DNA of 41,818 nt from Candidatus Zhuqueibacterota bacterium (GCA_016783825.1 JADHVV010000013.1:1-41818), one strand, 5' to 3'. Counted from the first letter of the stretch, positions 25,417 through 34,591 are shown. The notes: generated by a model not told the origin, from the sequence alone. Made by a program: numbers and translations.

Positions 25417-25660
25417 ATTAGCATATTCATTAGTAATCGAAGCAACCGAAGAACCGGATTTCTTTGGTTTTTATTCTCCTGAATTAGAGGGTTTTACAGG
25501 AATAGGGCACTCAGTTGAAAATTGTTTATTCAAAGCAAAGTGGACTATGAGAGAACACGTCAATTTATTAAAAGAAAACGGTTTACCGATTCCTCCAAAA
25601 AGTAAAGAGCGAAAAATTTTCATTCAAAATGAGAGAAAAGAGGAGCCAATTTTTGCCTGA
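25409..25660 (+). CDS. HicB-like protein inside the BMC operon
   Basis: 83 residues with the HicB partial RNase-H-like fold: a YSLVIEATEEPDFFGFYSPELEGFTGIG stretch followed by the helix VENCLFKAKWTMREHVNLLKENG. No HicA partner is adjacent. It overlaps BMC-P upstream by 8 nt and, with the favoured start, the aldehyde dehydrogenase downstream by 8 nt, so it is built into the translational chain. It may be a captured antitoxin or a neutral passenger. Confidence 0.8.
   Translation: MIELAYSLVIEATEEPDFFGFYSPELEGFTGIGHSVENCLFKAKWTMREHVNLLKENGLPIPPKSKERKIFIQNERKEEPIFA
25641..25645 (+). promoter_or_regulatory. Ribosome binding site AGGAG deciding a TTG start
   Basis: AGGAG lies 7 nt before TTG 25653. 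The alternative ATG 25629 has no such site, being preceded by TTTTCATTCAAA. Confidence 0.55.
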
Positions 25661-27098
25661 TCTCACAGACAAACAAATAAATTACGTCGCTGAAAAAGTA
25701 TTTAGCATTATTACAAATTCTAAATCTCAAAATTCACCTCAACTTAATACCAAACCGATAAGAGACGTATCAGACCAGGGAATTTTTAATTCAATTGATG
25801 AAGCTGTGAACGCTGCTACAATAGCTCACAAACAACTTATCAACATGCCCTTGAGTAGTCGAGAAAAAATTATCGTCAGTATCAGGAAAACAATGCTGGA
25901 CAATGTTCAGCTATTATCCGAGGAGGCTGTGGCAGAAACCGGTTTAGGCAGGGTTGAAGATAAAGTTTTAAAAAATAAATTAGTCTCTGAAAAAACACCA
26001 GGTACTGAAGATTTATTCCCAACTGCCCGCAGCGGTGATCGGGGGTTATCACTTTTTGAACAGGCTTCCTATGGCGTGATTGGAGCTATCACCCCGGTAA
26101 CCAATCCAACCTCAACCATAATTTGTAACACAATCGGCATGGTCGCTGCTGGTAATAGCGTTGTGTTTAATGTTCATCCCAATGCTAAAAAAACTTCCAT
26201 TAAAAATATTAGTTTAATAAACCAGGCAATAATTAAAGCTGGTGGTCCAACAAATCTCGTTACCTGTATTGCTGAACCCACAATTGAATCTGCACAACAA
26301 TTGATGAAACACCCGGGCATAAGATTGCTAGTGGTTACTGGTGGCGGCGCTGTTGTGAAAGAAGCGATGAATAGCGGCAAACGAGCCATCTGTGCCGGAC
26401 CCGGGAATCCTCCAATCGTGGTTGACGAGACCGCTGATATCCAATTAGCCGGACGCGAAATTGTCAAAGGCGCTTCATTTGATAATAATATTATCTGCGT
26501 TGATGAAAAAGAAATCATCGCTGTAAATTCAATTGCTGATGATTTGATTAAAGCAATGATTAGCAATGGCGCTATCCTGCTAACCCAGGATCAGCTTTCC
26601 CAATTAGAAAAAATAATTTTTGAAAAAATAAATGGACCGGCTCAACCAGCAGTAGTAAACAAATCTCTCGTTGGTAAAAACGCCAGCGTCATTCTTTCAA
26701 AAATTGGTATTTCAGTAGATGACAGTGTGAGATTAGTAGTTGTTGAAGTTAATAAAAACCACCCTTTACTTTGGACGGAACAAATGATGCCTGTGCTTCC
26801 CATTGTTCGTGTTTCAGACGCAGATGAAGGAATTAATTTTGCGAAACTTGTAGAAGGAGGTAATTATCATACAGCAGTCATGTATTCAAGAAATATTGAT
26901 AATTTGAGTCGCATGGCAAGAGAAATAAATACGACAATTTTTGTTAAAAACGGACCCGCTTACGCAGGGTTAGGCTTTGGCGGCGAAGGACACACATCAT
27001 TTACCATTGCCAGTCCCACTGGAGAGGGTTTAACAGGTCCGCGCAGTTTTTCAAGAGAACGGCGTTGTGTATTAGTTGATCATTTTCGGATTGTATAA
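25653..27098 (+). CDS. CoA-acylating aldehyde dehydrogenase, PduP-like
   Basis: 481 residues from TTG 25653 (489 if ATG 25629 is used). It oxidises an aldehyde to acyl-CoA with NAD+, a core metabolosome step. The catalytic Cys282 lies in SFDNNIICVDEKE. AGPGNPPIVVDETADI and the C-terminal GEGHTSFTIASPTGEG are PduP/EutE-family signatures. The N-terminus (LTDKQINYVAEKVFSII, residues 4-20) is an amphipathic helix like an encapsulation peptide and shares the [IV]AEK[IV] pattern with the RpiB-DeoC linker helix. Likely substrate is acetaldehyde from DeoC, or lactaldehyde. Confidence 0.94.
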   Translation: MPDLTDKQINYVAEKVFSIITNSKSQNSPQLNTKPIRDVSDQGIFNSIDEAVNAATIAHKQLINMPLSSREKIIVSIRKTMLDNVQLLSEEAVAETGLGRVEDKVLKNKLVSEKTPGTEDLFPTARSGDRGLSLFEQASYGVIGAITPVTNPTSTIICNTIGMVAAGNSVVFNVHPNAKKTSIKNISLINQAIIKAGGPTNLVTCIAEPTIESAQQLMKHPGIRLLVVTGGGAVVKEAMNSGKRAICAGPGNPPIVVDETADIQLAGREIVKGASFDNNIICVDEKEIIAVNSIADDLIKAMISNGAILLTQDQLSQLEKIIFEKINGPAQPAVVNKSLVGKNASVILSKIGISVDDSVRLVVVEVNKNHPLLWTEQMMPVLPIVRVSDADEGINFAKLVEGGNYHTAVMYSRNIDNLSRMAREINTTIFVKNGPAYAGLGFGGEGHTSFTIASPTGEGLTGPRSFSRERRCVLVDHFRIV

Positions 27099-27099
27099 T

Positions 27100-27705
27100 A
27101 TGAAAAATTATCCTGCAATAGCGCTGATTGAATTCAGCAGCATTTCAACCGGCATTTTAGCCAGTGATGCGATGATTAAAAAATCTCCTATTTCACTATT
27201 TAAATCAGGAACAGTCTCTCGTGGAAAATACCTGGTGTTAATCGGCGGAAGTGTCGCTTCTGTGGAAATGTCATTCAGAGAAGGATTAGATGTTGGAAAA
27301 TATCTCATCGAAGACAAAGTTCTTCTTCCTGATATTCATCCCGAGGTAATTGAAACAATTTTGGGAAAACGCAACAAAATAACAGATGAATCTTTCGGTA
27401 TTATCGAGACCGCTTCGGTTGCTGCAATGATTGAGGCAGCTGATGCAGGTATCAAAGGCGCTACGGTTAAAATTGTTGAAATACGATTAGCAGATGCACT
27501 TGGCGGAAAGGCATTTGTTATTTTCAATGGAAAAGTGGAAGACATTGAAGCAGCACTGGAAATTGGGACGAACGCAATCCCCAACAAAGCGCTGTGGAGA
27601 AATAAATCAATTATTCCCTCAATTCACGATGAACTTGCAAAAGAGATTAATGAAACAACCCGCTTTGCCAAAGCGGAATTTCGAAAAATACCAGGAGGCG
27701 AATAG
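27100..27705 (+). CDS. BMC-T shell protein, single-layer type
   Basis: 201-residue tandem-BMC protein. Domain 1 (AIALIEFSSISTGILASDAMIKKSPI...GKYLVLIGGSVASVEMSFREG) and domain 2 (FGIIETASVAAMIEAADAGIKGATVKIVEIRLADALGGKAFVIFNG) are both complete. It resembles PduT/H. ochraceum BMC-T1 trimers but has no Cys in the domain 1 pore loop (SGTVSRGK), so an Fe-S cluster of the PduT kind is not expected. ATG 27100 begins one base after the dehydrogenase stop. Confidence 0.94.
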   Translation: MKNYPAIALIEFSSISTGILASDAMIKKSPISLFKSGTVSRGKYLVLIGGSVASVEMSFREGLDVGKYLIEDKVLLPDIHPEVIETILGKRNKITDESFGIIETASVAAMIEAADAGIKGATVKIVEIRLADALGGKAFVIFNGKVEDIEAALEIGTNAIPNKALWRNKSIIPSIHDELAKEINETTRFAKAEFRKIPGGE

Positions 27706-27709
27706 GACA

Positions 27710-27985
27710 ATGTTGCTGGGAAAAGTAATCGGGACAGTAACGGCTTGTGTCGTTTATGAAGGGCTTGAAGGTGTGCCGCTGTTATTAGTGCAGCCCTTAA
27801 ATAAAGAATCGTTGCCAACCGGAAATCCCATCGTTGCCTGTGATTCAACCAGAATGGCGGGGCCGGACGAATTAATTTATTATGAAGGTGGACGAGAAGC
27901 AGCGCTGGCGTTGGAAACCTGGTTTGTTCCGGTGGATCATACAATTATTGGAATTGTTGATGGAGTTAATTTGTCATCTTTTTAG
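27710..27985 (+). CDS. BMC-P pentameric shell vertex protein, copy 2
   Basis: 91 residues. MLLGKVIGTVTACVVYEGLEG opens the EutN/CcmL fold; DSTRMAGPDELIYYEGGREAAL and HTIIGIVDGVNL follow. AGGAGG lies upstream of ATG 27710, in the end of the BMC-T gene, which stops 4 nt earlier. An in-frame extension to 27494 lies wholly inside BMC-T and is rejected. Confidence 0.94.
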   Translation: MLLGKVIGTVTACVVYEGLEGVPLLLVQPLNKESLPTGNPIVACDSTRMAGPDELIYYEGGREAALALETWFVPVDHTIIGIVDGVNLSSF

Positions 27986-28004
27986 AATTTTTTGTAGAAC
28001 AGGG

Positions 28005-28157
28005 AAAATTCCAAGCTCCAATTGCCAAATTCCAAAACTTGTCCCGATTCTTTTTTTATCGGGATAAATTCCAAATCACAATTTCCAAACATTTCTGATT
28101 AAGATTTGGAATTTGAGATTTATTTGGATTTTGGTGCTTGGATTTTGGAATTTTTTT
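28005..28157. repeat. Family A hairpin repeat, copy A2
   Basis: Left arm words AATTCCAAGCTCC and AAATTCCAAAACTTG, inner hairpin TTGTCCCGA...TCGGGATAA, right arm TTTGGAATTTGAG and TTGGATTTTGG. It separates two BMC-P genes. Confidence 0.85.
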
Positions 28158-28227
28158 AAACACATGCAAAATTTAAATACTATAAAACATTTAAATACGG
28201 GCTCATTTTAAGAAAAACAAAATAATT

Positions 28228-28500
28228 ATGATAATAGGCAAAGTAATCGGCACAATATATTCCACCATTAATCATAAATTTTACAATGGTAAAAAATTAT
28301 TAATGGTCGATAAATTAACTCCTTCGGGTGAACCAGCAGGAGACTACTTAATCGCCGTGGACTCTGTCGGTTCCGGAGTTGGGGAAACAGTACTGATTGT
28401 CGACGAGGGGGGTTCAGCGAGGCAGGTTGTAAAAGATAAAGCAGCGCCAATTCGCTCCATTATTATTGGAATAATTGATGAAATAAATATTGGAAATTGA
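28228..28500 (+). CDS. BMC-P pentameric shell vertex protein, copy 3
   Basis: 90 residues. MIIGKVIGTIYSTINHK opens the fold, with the core AVDSVGSGVGETVLIVDEGGSARQ and the closing IIIGIIDEINIGN. It is closest in pattern to copy 1. The class II aldolase starts 3 nt after its stop. Three distinct pentamers for one shell suggest vertices of mixed type. Confidence 0.95.
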   Translation: MIIGKVIGTIYSTINHKFYNGKKLLMVDKLTPSGEPAGDYLIAVDSVGSGVGETVLIVDEGGSARQVVKDKAAPIRSIIIGIIDEINIGN

Positions 28501-28503
28501 TTT

Positions 28504-29190
28504 ATGGTCAGTGAATGGCAAGTTAGGCGAGACATCGTAAACATTGGTAAAAAAATTTATGACAAAGATTTTGTCGCAGCTACTGATGGTAATATAAGCG
28601 CGCGTTTAAATGGAAATCGATTGTTGATTACTGCGAGTGGTACTTGTCTTGGAGAATTAAAACCGGACGAACTTATTTTCATTGATTTGGAAGGAAACAA
28701 ACTCTCAGGAAGCGGTAAACCAACAGGCGAAGTATCTATGCATTTAGCGGCTTACCGCGAACGTCCAGACATTCATGCTGTGATTCATGCTCACCCACCC
28801 ATTACAACCGGTTTTACAGTAGCCGGACACTCTCTCGCACAATGTATCATTCCTGAAGTTGTATTAATTTTCGGAACAATCCCCACTACTGAATATGCCA
28901 CTATCTCCACAGATGAAGGCGCCGAGGTCATCAAAAAATTGATCAAGAATCATGACGCGCTGGTACTCGACCGCCACGGCACACTGACTGTCGGTCCGGA
29001 CTTAACAACTGCGTTTCACAAATTGGAAAAAGTTGAGTATTGCGCCAGGGCGACGTTAACTGCTTATCAATTAGGGCGAGTGAAAAAATTGACTGCGGAT
29101 GAGTTGGAAAGATTAGAAGCTGTGCGAAAAAATTATGGTATTGACAGCAAGATTTCATTGTGCGAACAATGTGGGATTTGTAAAATTTAA
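28504..29190 (+). CDS. Class II aldolase (fuculose-phosphate aldolase family), BMC cargo
   Basis: 228 residues. Zn-dependent FucA/AraD fold: DGNISARL near 30, the catalytic Glu in GEVSMH, zinc-ligand pair HAHPP (near 96) and the third zinc His in DRHGTLTVG. Expected reaction is cleavage of a ketose-1-phosphate (fuculose- or rhamnulose-1-phosphate) to DHAP plus lactaldehyde; the true substrate is not decidable here. The C-terminus adds a cysteine motif, CEQCGICK (Cys220, 223, 226), close to the CIDCGQC cluster in the RpiB-DeoC linker. Last gene of the operon. Confidence 0.92.
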   Translation: MVSEWQVRRDIVNIGKKIYDKDFVAATDGNISARLNGNRLLITASGTCLGELKPDELIFIDLEGNKLSGSGKPTGEVSMHLAAYRERPDIHAVIHAHPPITTGFTVAGHSLAQCIIPEVVLIFGTIPTTEYATISTDEGAEVIKKLIKNHDALVLDRHGTLTVGPDLTTAFHKLEKVEYCARATLTAYQLGRVKKLTADELERLEAVRKNYGIDSKISLCEQCGICKI

Positions 29191-29252
29191 GTGACATTTC
29201 TTTTCAGCAAACAAGAATTATTGCTCTGCAGCTCTTTCATGGGTAAATTGAG

Positions 29253-29416
29253 AAAACACCAAATAACAAAATCCAAAGACAATATCCAAATTTCAAAAAC
29301 CAAATTCCAAACATTATCTTTGACATTGGAATTTGAATATTGGAATTTATTTGGAATCACGCGCAAAGGCGGATGCGACTAGGCGCATTTGGGTTTTAAT
29401 TTTTGGAATTTTTGCA
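29253..29416. repeat. Family A hairpin repeat, copy A3
   Basis: Left arm ATCCAAAGAC/AAATTCCAAAC words, right arm ATTGGAATTTATTTGGAATC. It lacks the CCCGA...TCGGG inner hairpin and has instead a GC-rich insert (CGCAAAGGCGGATGCG) in the right arm. It lies between convergent transcripts and may end the BMC operon. Confidence 0.8.
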
Positions 29417-29420
29417 AATA

Positions 29421-29726
29421 CTATTTTTTCTTAATTCTTTTAGCTGCTTCTCGGTAAACTGCTAGTTCATCCCTCTCGCCAATTGCAATTATTTTTACAA
29501 TTACTCTTTCTTCAATAACAGCATAAACAATCCTGATCTTTTTTTTGTCAGCATAAAGTTTGTAATAACCTGTTAAATCAATACCAGCCTTGTTGCCAAG
29601 TTCTTTGCCGGCAAATGGATTATTTTCCAGTTTGACTAGTTGTTTAGCAACTAAAATTTTTCTTCTACCATCAAGCTTATCAAAATCTTTCCGGGCAGAG
29701 GGTATGAACTTGACTTTATATTTCAT
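29421..29726 (-). CDS. relE: RelE/ParE-family toxin
   Basis: 101 residues. It has the RelE pattern: YKVKFIPSARKDFDKLD at the N-terminus, NPFAGKELGNKAG with YYKLYADKKKIRIVYAV in the centre, and VIVKIIAIGERDELAVY. This matches mRNA-cleaving toxins of the RelE group. It overlaps its antitoxin gene by 11 nt. Confidence 0.9.
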   Translation of the reverse strand: MKYKVKFIPSARKDFDKLDGRRKILVAKQLVKLENNPFAGKELGNKAGIDLTGYYKLYADKKKIRIVYAVIEERVIVKIIAIGERDELAVYREAAKRIKKK

Positions 29727-30009
29727 TACGATTGATTCCGCTGCTTTCTAATACTTCATCCAGGGAGATTTCCGACAGTTCATTTTCTCGTTCTTTCACC
29801 AATTTGGCAATTTGAATGTGCTCAATTAGTTCTGCTGTTTCCAGTATTTCTTCATATTCGTCAATTGGCAAAATCACTGCTTCTAATTCATTATTTTTAG
29901 AAATCACAGCACGTTTTAATTTACCGGTTTTTAACGATTTTAATATTTGCCCAAGATTCTTTGCTGTTTTGCTGGACGATATTATTTCATTACGCTGGTA
30001 AGAAATCAT
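29716..30009 (-). CDS. Phd/YefM-type antitoxin
   Basis: 97 residues with a Phd-like N-terminal DNA-binding part (TAKNLGQILKSLKTGKLKRAVISKNNELEAVILPIDEYEEI) and an acidic C-terminal toxin-neutralising tail. It lies directly upstream of relE on the minus strand. An operon-autoregulating operator is expected upstream of 30009, but I did not identify one. Confidence 0.88.
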   Translation of the reverse strand: MISYQRNEIISSSKTAKNLGQILKSLKTGKLKRAVISKNNELEAVILPIDEYEEILETAELIEHIQIAKLVKERENELSEISLDEVLESSGINRNEI

Positions 30010-30399
30010 ATTATTCTCCGTAATATTAGTTGCTTATTTCACGGATAATATAAATATTATATTACACAAAATCAAGGTTTTTTTTGCAATACAGTAATAC
30101 ATCAGTTTCAAGTAGATGATAGAACAGGAAGAGTAGCAGAGGTAATTGCTGTTACTAAGTTTGGAGATTAAAGCCGAAAATTCCAATTTCCAAAAACCAA
30201 CTTCCAAAACTTGTCCTGATTCTTTTTCATCGGGATAAATTCCATCCCGCCAAGTCTGGATCAAATTCCAAAACATTTGGAATTTTGTATTTGGAAATTG
30301 GAGCCTATTTGGAATTTGGAATTTGATTTTTGGAATTTTCTAAAAAATAGATAATTATTATGTCATTGAGCTATCGCAAAAAGAAAAATTCAATATATT
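30010..30399. other. Gene-free stretch with a repeat
   Basis: AT-rich region between the antitoxin gene and the end of the kinase fusion gene. It contains a copy of the family A repeat and no coding frame. Confidence 0.7.
30177..30340. repeat. Family A hairpin repeat, copy A4
   Basis: AATTCCAATTTCC and ACTTCCAAAACTTG on the left, inner TTGTCCTGA...TCGGGATAA hairpin, then AATTTGGAATTTGG on the right. It is close to A1 and A2. Confidence 0.85.
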
Positions 30400-33300
30400 T
30401 CAAACAAACTCACAAATCGAATTTATATAATCCGCAGAACCATCCCGCAGCCAACCGTCAAGCTCATCCACTTCTTTGAGCTGTTGACCGCGATCCCTGG
30501 GAACAGCAATGAACTTAAAATCCAGTTCAGGCAATGCGGTCATATCACCCCATAATTTCTCAAATTGAGTAACCGGGTAAATATCCTCCTGACCTTTGCC
30601 CCAACGTTTTTTCACATCTTTTATCGTGATGTAGGTTGGCATTCGATTAGCCAGATTCGAAACTGCATTGGAAACTTTTTTGTTATTTTTTAAATCATCT
30701 CTGCTTAAACCAAAGGCGCCAAGTAATTTATCGACATTGATCCACATGGTATTGGAATTGTAATATGATAATTTGAATTCAATCTCTTCATTCGGCAGCG
30801 CCAATCCTTCAATTAGGCGAAGCTGACCATCAATTTTTGCAAGACCGCCTCCCCGGTCATTTATGCGCCGGGTGATAACTTCTGTTGCGAATGCAGCGTT
30901 TTCATTGATAAACCAACCCAACAATCCCGGATCCACATCAGCTCCCAGTGTGTCAATATTGTGAACCACCAGGTAATTTAAATTGGGGCGTTCAGCTAAC
31001 AATTTATCCAACACACCATTTCGCAGCATGTTTGGAATTTCATACCAGTGCCCAACCGGATGCAGACATTGCCTGGGCAGGTTGTCCGTATAGTCATTTC
31101 CCTCACCCATATTTTGCGCCCAATCCATTAACGCGTTGTGCAAGCTTTCCAAAACTTTCTGTGCCTGTTCGTCAAGAATCTGTTGCGGCATTTCTTCCCA
31201 GGCAAAATGCAAATCACGGATCATCGGAATCATGCGCAGACCAATGATCTTTCCCGGAGATAGAAATAATGATCCTTCATAAGAATAATTATTTTTCCAT
31301 TGCAAAAATTCTTCAATTGCTTCATGGGTCAAAAAACTCGTTGTAATAACATGAGGTAACTGCTTCCCGCACAAATTTGAAATCCGCCTGCTTTTTGCCA
31401 GGTGCACTTCAATGAAATTACGATGTTTACCGGATAATTTACAAAAATAATTTAATGCTTTAACTACGCCAGCGCCTTTAGTCCATCGACTGCCAGCACC
31501 ACCAGCAAGAGAAACCACTGCTACCGTACCATCGTTAAGTGCTTCCAAACCCGCTTTTCTTAATGATTCATCAATCCCATTTGTCGCATCAAAAATATCA
31601 TTTTTTGAAACATCTTCTATTTTGGTTCTCTGTGGAAGTCGGTTCTGCGCCAATCCGATTCTGCCACTGCGCAGATCAGATTTGACCTGTTCATGGAGAT
31701 CACTATCAAAGCCATGCTTATCAAGCAAGTCAGTCAGGCTTAATTCATCTTCTTTTGGCAATTCAGGTTGCGGGAGAAGTATATCAAATAAATTTTGCAT
31801 GGTTCCGGATAGTTCCGGGGCAAAACGACATGATTCGCCAAACTGGTTTAATTCTGCTCTTCTGAATCGCGATAGTTGATGTGAATCTAATTTCAGAAGA
31901 GATGGCACTTCCAGGTTATAATATCCAGGCGGCATCAATGCTTTTTTTTCAGTTAACATGTCTGCATAAGTGCCATTTTCATTAATTGAAAAATCATAAA
32001 CAACAGGATCCATTGCAAACGGAATAGCTTTTTCCAGCATTTTTTTAGAATCATTCATAATTTCATGAAGACGAGTTTGCGCAGCTTGTTTTTTATCAGG
32101 AGAAAAAATAAATCCCATGCCACCGCCGGACATTCCACCTAACATCCAAAAGCCATAAAATCCTGTGTTAAATTCTGTTTTCACATTTTGAATGAGCGAT
32201 TCCGTATAAAGGTTTGTTGCCCAGGGGATAATAGTTTGAATCGGTCCATGAAAATTTCGATTGGTCGCGTTGCCAATCCCTGGTACGTTTCCATCCTTTA
32301 ACAAACCAACAACTTCATCTAAAATTTTTATTGCCTGCACTCGCCCCTTCCATTCTGCCTCCGAACGGAGCAAATACTTTTCAGTAACCATTTCCAAAAT
32401 TGGCCCCACATCCTGTGCCATGCCGCCATGGACGAGCACCAGGCTATCCTGCAGGCTCTGTCTCGTTTCTGCTGCCACCTCACTATTGTCAAAAATTTTG
32501 TGGCTGGGTAATAGCCTTCCCCTGCTTATTCCAAATTCAGGATCGTTTTCTCCGGCAATAACACCTTGAATCAATTTCATCCCGGGCCAGACACCTCCGG
32601 AATCCTGCCAGCCGCCTCCTGACCCGGCAAGCCATTCACCGAGGATTGCCCGAGCAGCCACCAGACGGCGTTCTTCTTCATTTAATGTCCCGGTTAAAGA
32701 TTTTGTCTGTCCTGTTGCCCGCATGCAAACGGAAATCAAACTGCCAAGCAAGGTTGTTGAAACAGCCAACCGTGAGCCTTTGGGAATGCCCCGAACCCGG
32801 CTGACAATCTCTATACCAAAACCAGGTTTAACAATTCTGGCTAACAGGTCTTTTAATGGCAGGTCAGCGCCTTCCATTCCGGGAGGAACAATACCGGAGG
32901 CAATTACGGCTGCTTTTAATAATCCTAAATAATCTTTAGCAAAATCGAATAATTCAGCAAGTGAAGTGATCTCCACATTCGCTTCCAGGTCAACACTTAC
33001 CAATCTTAAAACAGGTTTGTCAATAACTCTGAAATAAGCTTCAACAGGGGGTTCGGGATTGCTATTGGTGAGAAAATCTTTAACGCACAAATTTATAGAC
33101 ACATTAAGAACACGGGCGCCTTCCGGGAAATCCATTCCCAGAAAAAAAATATCGCTCCATCCGCTGTGAGTCAAGTCCATTCGTACCGGGGTTGCTTCAC
33201 GAAGTATGGGAAATAGATTATTGGAATCCGGTTTTATCAATTCAGGTCGAACCCGCAAAGGATGATCAGCCGGGTGTCCGATTCTGAACATCCATTGGTT

Positions 33301-33723
33301 TCCCCGGACAGATCGCACACTGCGCCGCACCTGGTCAGCCAATGTTTGAAATCCAAGATTGTGATACGCAATTGCTAATGCGCTGCAAATACCGTCTGTT
33401 GTGCCATTTTTAGCCTGCGCATTTTGAAAAATTTCAATCGCCTCTTCAAACCGTCTTTTTAAGAGATGAGAATATCCATCAAAAGGTATTAGACCAATTT
33501 TTTGAGCATCGATTTTAACAGGTAAATGAAAGCGATTAATTGCATAAAGGAAGAACAGAGCCCGGACACGCTCATAAAGATTGGAATTATTGGTTCTCAT
33601 GTGTTCCAGCGCTTTACATTCCGACAGTAAGTTTTGTTGAGATGCGTCACGACAAAAAGCGTCAAGGGATAAATCGCGAACCTGTGGATCAGATGATGTA
33701 ATAATTTTTATTAGTTCACTCAT
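30400..33723 (-). CDS. Bifunctional GHMP sugar kinase / UDPGP-family nucleotidyltransferase
   Basis: 1107 residues. Residues 1-150 are helical, with a TPR-like pair of repeats. A GHMP kinase of the fucokinase/HddA kind follows: [15 protein letters not shown] near 315 (ATP loop), [10 protein letters not shown] near 368 and [12 protein letters not shown] near 530. From about 730 a UDPGP-type nucleotidyltransferase begins (LAGGAGSRW, then [30 protein letters not shown]). It probably makes a sugar-1-phosphate and activates it to a nucleotide sugar. Domain order is opposite to that of plant fucokinase/GDP-fucose pyrophosphorylase. ATG 33723 overlaps the upstream stop (ATGAGTGA). Confidence 0.85.
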   Translation of the reverse strand: MSELIKIITSSDPQVRDLSLDAFCRDASQQNLLSECKALEHMRTNNSNLYERVRALFFLYAINRFHLPVKIDAQKIGLIPFDGYSHLLKRRFEEAIEIFQNAQAKNGTTDGICSALAIAYHNLGFQTLADQVRRSVRSVRGNQWMFRIGHPADHPLRVRPELIKPDSNNLFPILREATPVRMDLTHSGWSDIFFLGMDFPEGARVLNVSINLCVKDFLTNSNPEPPVEAYFRVIDKPVLRLVSVDLEANVEITSLAELFDFAKDYLGLLKAAVIASGIVPPGMEGADLPLKDLLARIVKPGFGIEIVSRVRGIPKGSRLAVSTTLLGSLISVCMRATGQTKSLTGTLNEEERRLVAARAILGEWLAGSGGGWQDSGGVWPGMKLIQGVIAGENDPEFGISRGRLLPSHKIFDNSEVAAETRQSLQDSLVLVHGGMAQDVGPILEMVTEKYLLRSEAEWKGRVQAIKILDEVVGLLKDGNVPGIGNATNRNFHGPIQTIIPWATNLYTESLIQNVKTEFNTGFYGFWMLGGMSGGGMGFIFSPDKKQAAQTRLHEIMNDSKKMLEKAIPFAMDPVVYDFSINENGTYADMLTEKKALMPPGYYNLEVPSLLKLDSHQLSRFRRAELNQFGESCRFAPELSGTMQNLFDILLPQPELPKEDELSLTDLLDKHGFDSDLHEQVKSDLRSGRIGLAQNRLPQRTKIEDVSKNDIFDATNGIDESLRKAGLEALNDGTVAVVSLAGGAGSRWTKGAGVVKALNYFCKLSGKHRNFIEVHLAKSRRISNLCGKQLPHVITTSFLTHEAIEEFLQWKNNYSYEGSLFLSPGKIIGLRMIPMIRDLHFAWEEMPQQILDEQAQKVLESLHNALMDWAQNMGEGNDYTDNLPRQCLHPVGHWYEIPNMLRNGVLDKLLAERPNLNYLVVHNIDTLGADVDPGLLGWFINENAAFATEVITRRINDRGGGLAKIDGQLRLIEGLALPNEEIEFKLSYYNSNTMWINVDKLLGAFGLSRDDLKNNKKVSNAVSNLANRMPTYITIKDVKKRWGKGQEDIYPVTQFEKLWGDMTALPELDFKFIAVPRDRGQQLKEVDELDGWLRDGSADYINSICEFV

Positions 33724-34591
33724 TAACTGGTTGCCCCCATGTTGATCCACCCTCGCGTGTTGCAAGCAATTCTACTAATTTTGTTAATACCATATCCCTG
33801 TCTTTTCCGCTTAATGCCAAAGCCAATTGTGCATTTAAAAGCCCGTATTTTACGCCAACATCGTAACGCCAGCCGTCCTTTTCCAGTGCAAGATATTGCT
33901 CTCGTTTTGGCAACTCTGCTAACGCATCGCTCAAGGTTATTTTGTTGTCTTTTTTGTTATTGTTAATTTTTTCCTCCAATATATCAAATACAATTGGCGT
34001 CAGTACGTGCATACCAAAAAAACACAAATAATGCCCGGCGCGAAGCCCCGGAATGATGAGTCGTTGTTCTGCTTCTGTGGGCGTGGGTTTTTCTGTGACT
34101 GTATCAACTTTGTATTGACCGCTGCTTCCTGCAATTCTCTGCCCACCGATAACACCATAGTATGGTAACAAATTCTCCCTGGTCGCCTGAACCGCGGACA
34201 CTGCACATTTTTGGGTTGCTGCAAATTGAACAAGCAGTTGAGCACAACCTTGTTCAGTTCTGCTTATATATAAGTGATCTCCGACCAAATGTAAAAATGG
34301 ATCACTTCCCACAAAAGATTTACTGCAATAAACTGCATGACCATAACCTAAAGATTTTTCCTGCTGAACAAATTGAATCCTACCTGCGTGGTCTCCAGCA
34401 ACAGATTTGTAAGATCCTTCATCACCAGGGCAGACAACTAAACATATTTCTTCAATCCCGGCTCTAATTGTTTCTTCAATGATAATTTCCAGGACAGATT
34501 TTTCGGTTCCATCACGATCGATAAGCATTTGTAATGGCAGCGTACGTTGATCCTGTCCTGCTGCAGTTATGACGGCTTTTGTTATTTTCAT
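33716..34591 (-). CDS. GalU-like sugar-1-phosphate nucleotidyltransferase
   Basis: 291-residue GT-A-fold nucleotidyltransferase. It opens [17 protein letters not shown], where the usual G-x-G-T-R loop reads [39 protein letters not shown] and [15 protein letters not shown] follow the GalU order. The altered loop suggests a subfamily with shifted nucleotide or sugar preference. It is coupled by an 8-nt overlap to the kinase/UDPGP gene, so both likely act on the same nucleotide-sugar pathway. Confidence 0.85.
   Translation of the reverse strand: MKITKAVITAAGQDQRTLPLQMLIDRDGTEKSVLEIIIEETIRAGIEEICLVVCPGDEGSYKSVAGDHAGRIQFVQQEKSLGYGHAVYCSKSFVGSDPFLHLVGDHLYISRTEQGCAQLLVQFAATQKCAVSAVQATRENLLPYYGVIGGQRIAGSSGQYKVDTVTEKPTPTEAEQRLIIPGLRAGHYLCFFGMHVLTPIVFDILEEKINNNKKDNKITLSDALAELPKREQYLALEKDGWRYDVGVKYGLLNAQLALALSGKDRDMVLTKLVELLATREGGSTWGQPVNE

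Noticed and set aside
29191-29382. 63-codon frame after the class II aldolase
   Set aside because: Most of it lies in a family A hairpin repeat; the codons follow repeat words rather than a protein pattern.
28005-30340. Repeated AATTCCAAA blocks that could suggest a CRISPR array
   Set aside because: The blocks are imperfect inverted repeats in separate intergenic gaps, without constant direct repeats, regular spacers or cas genes.
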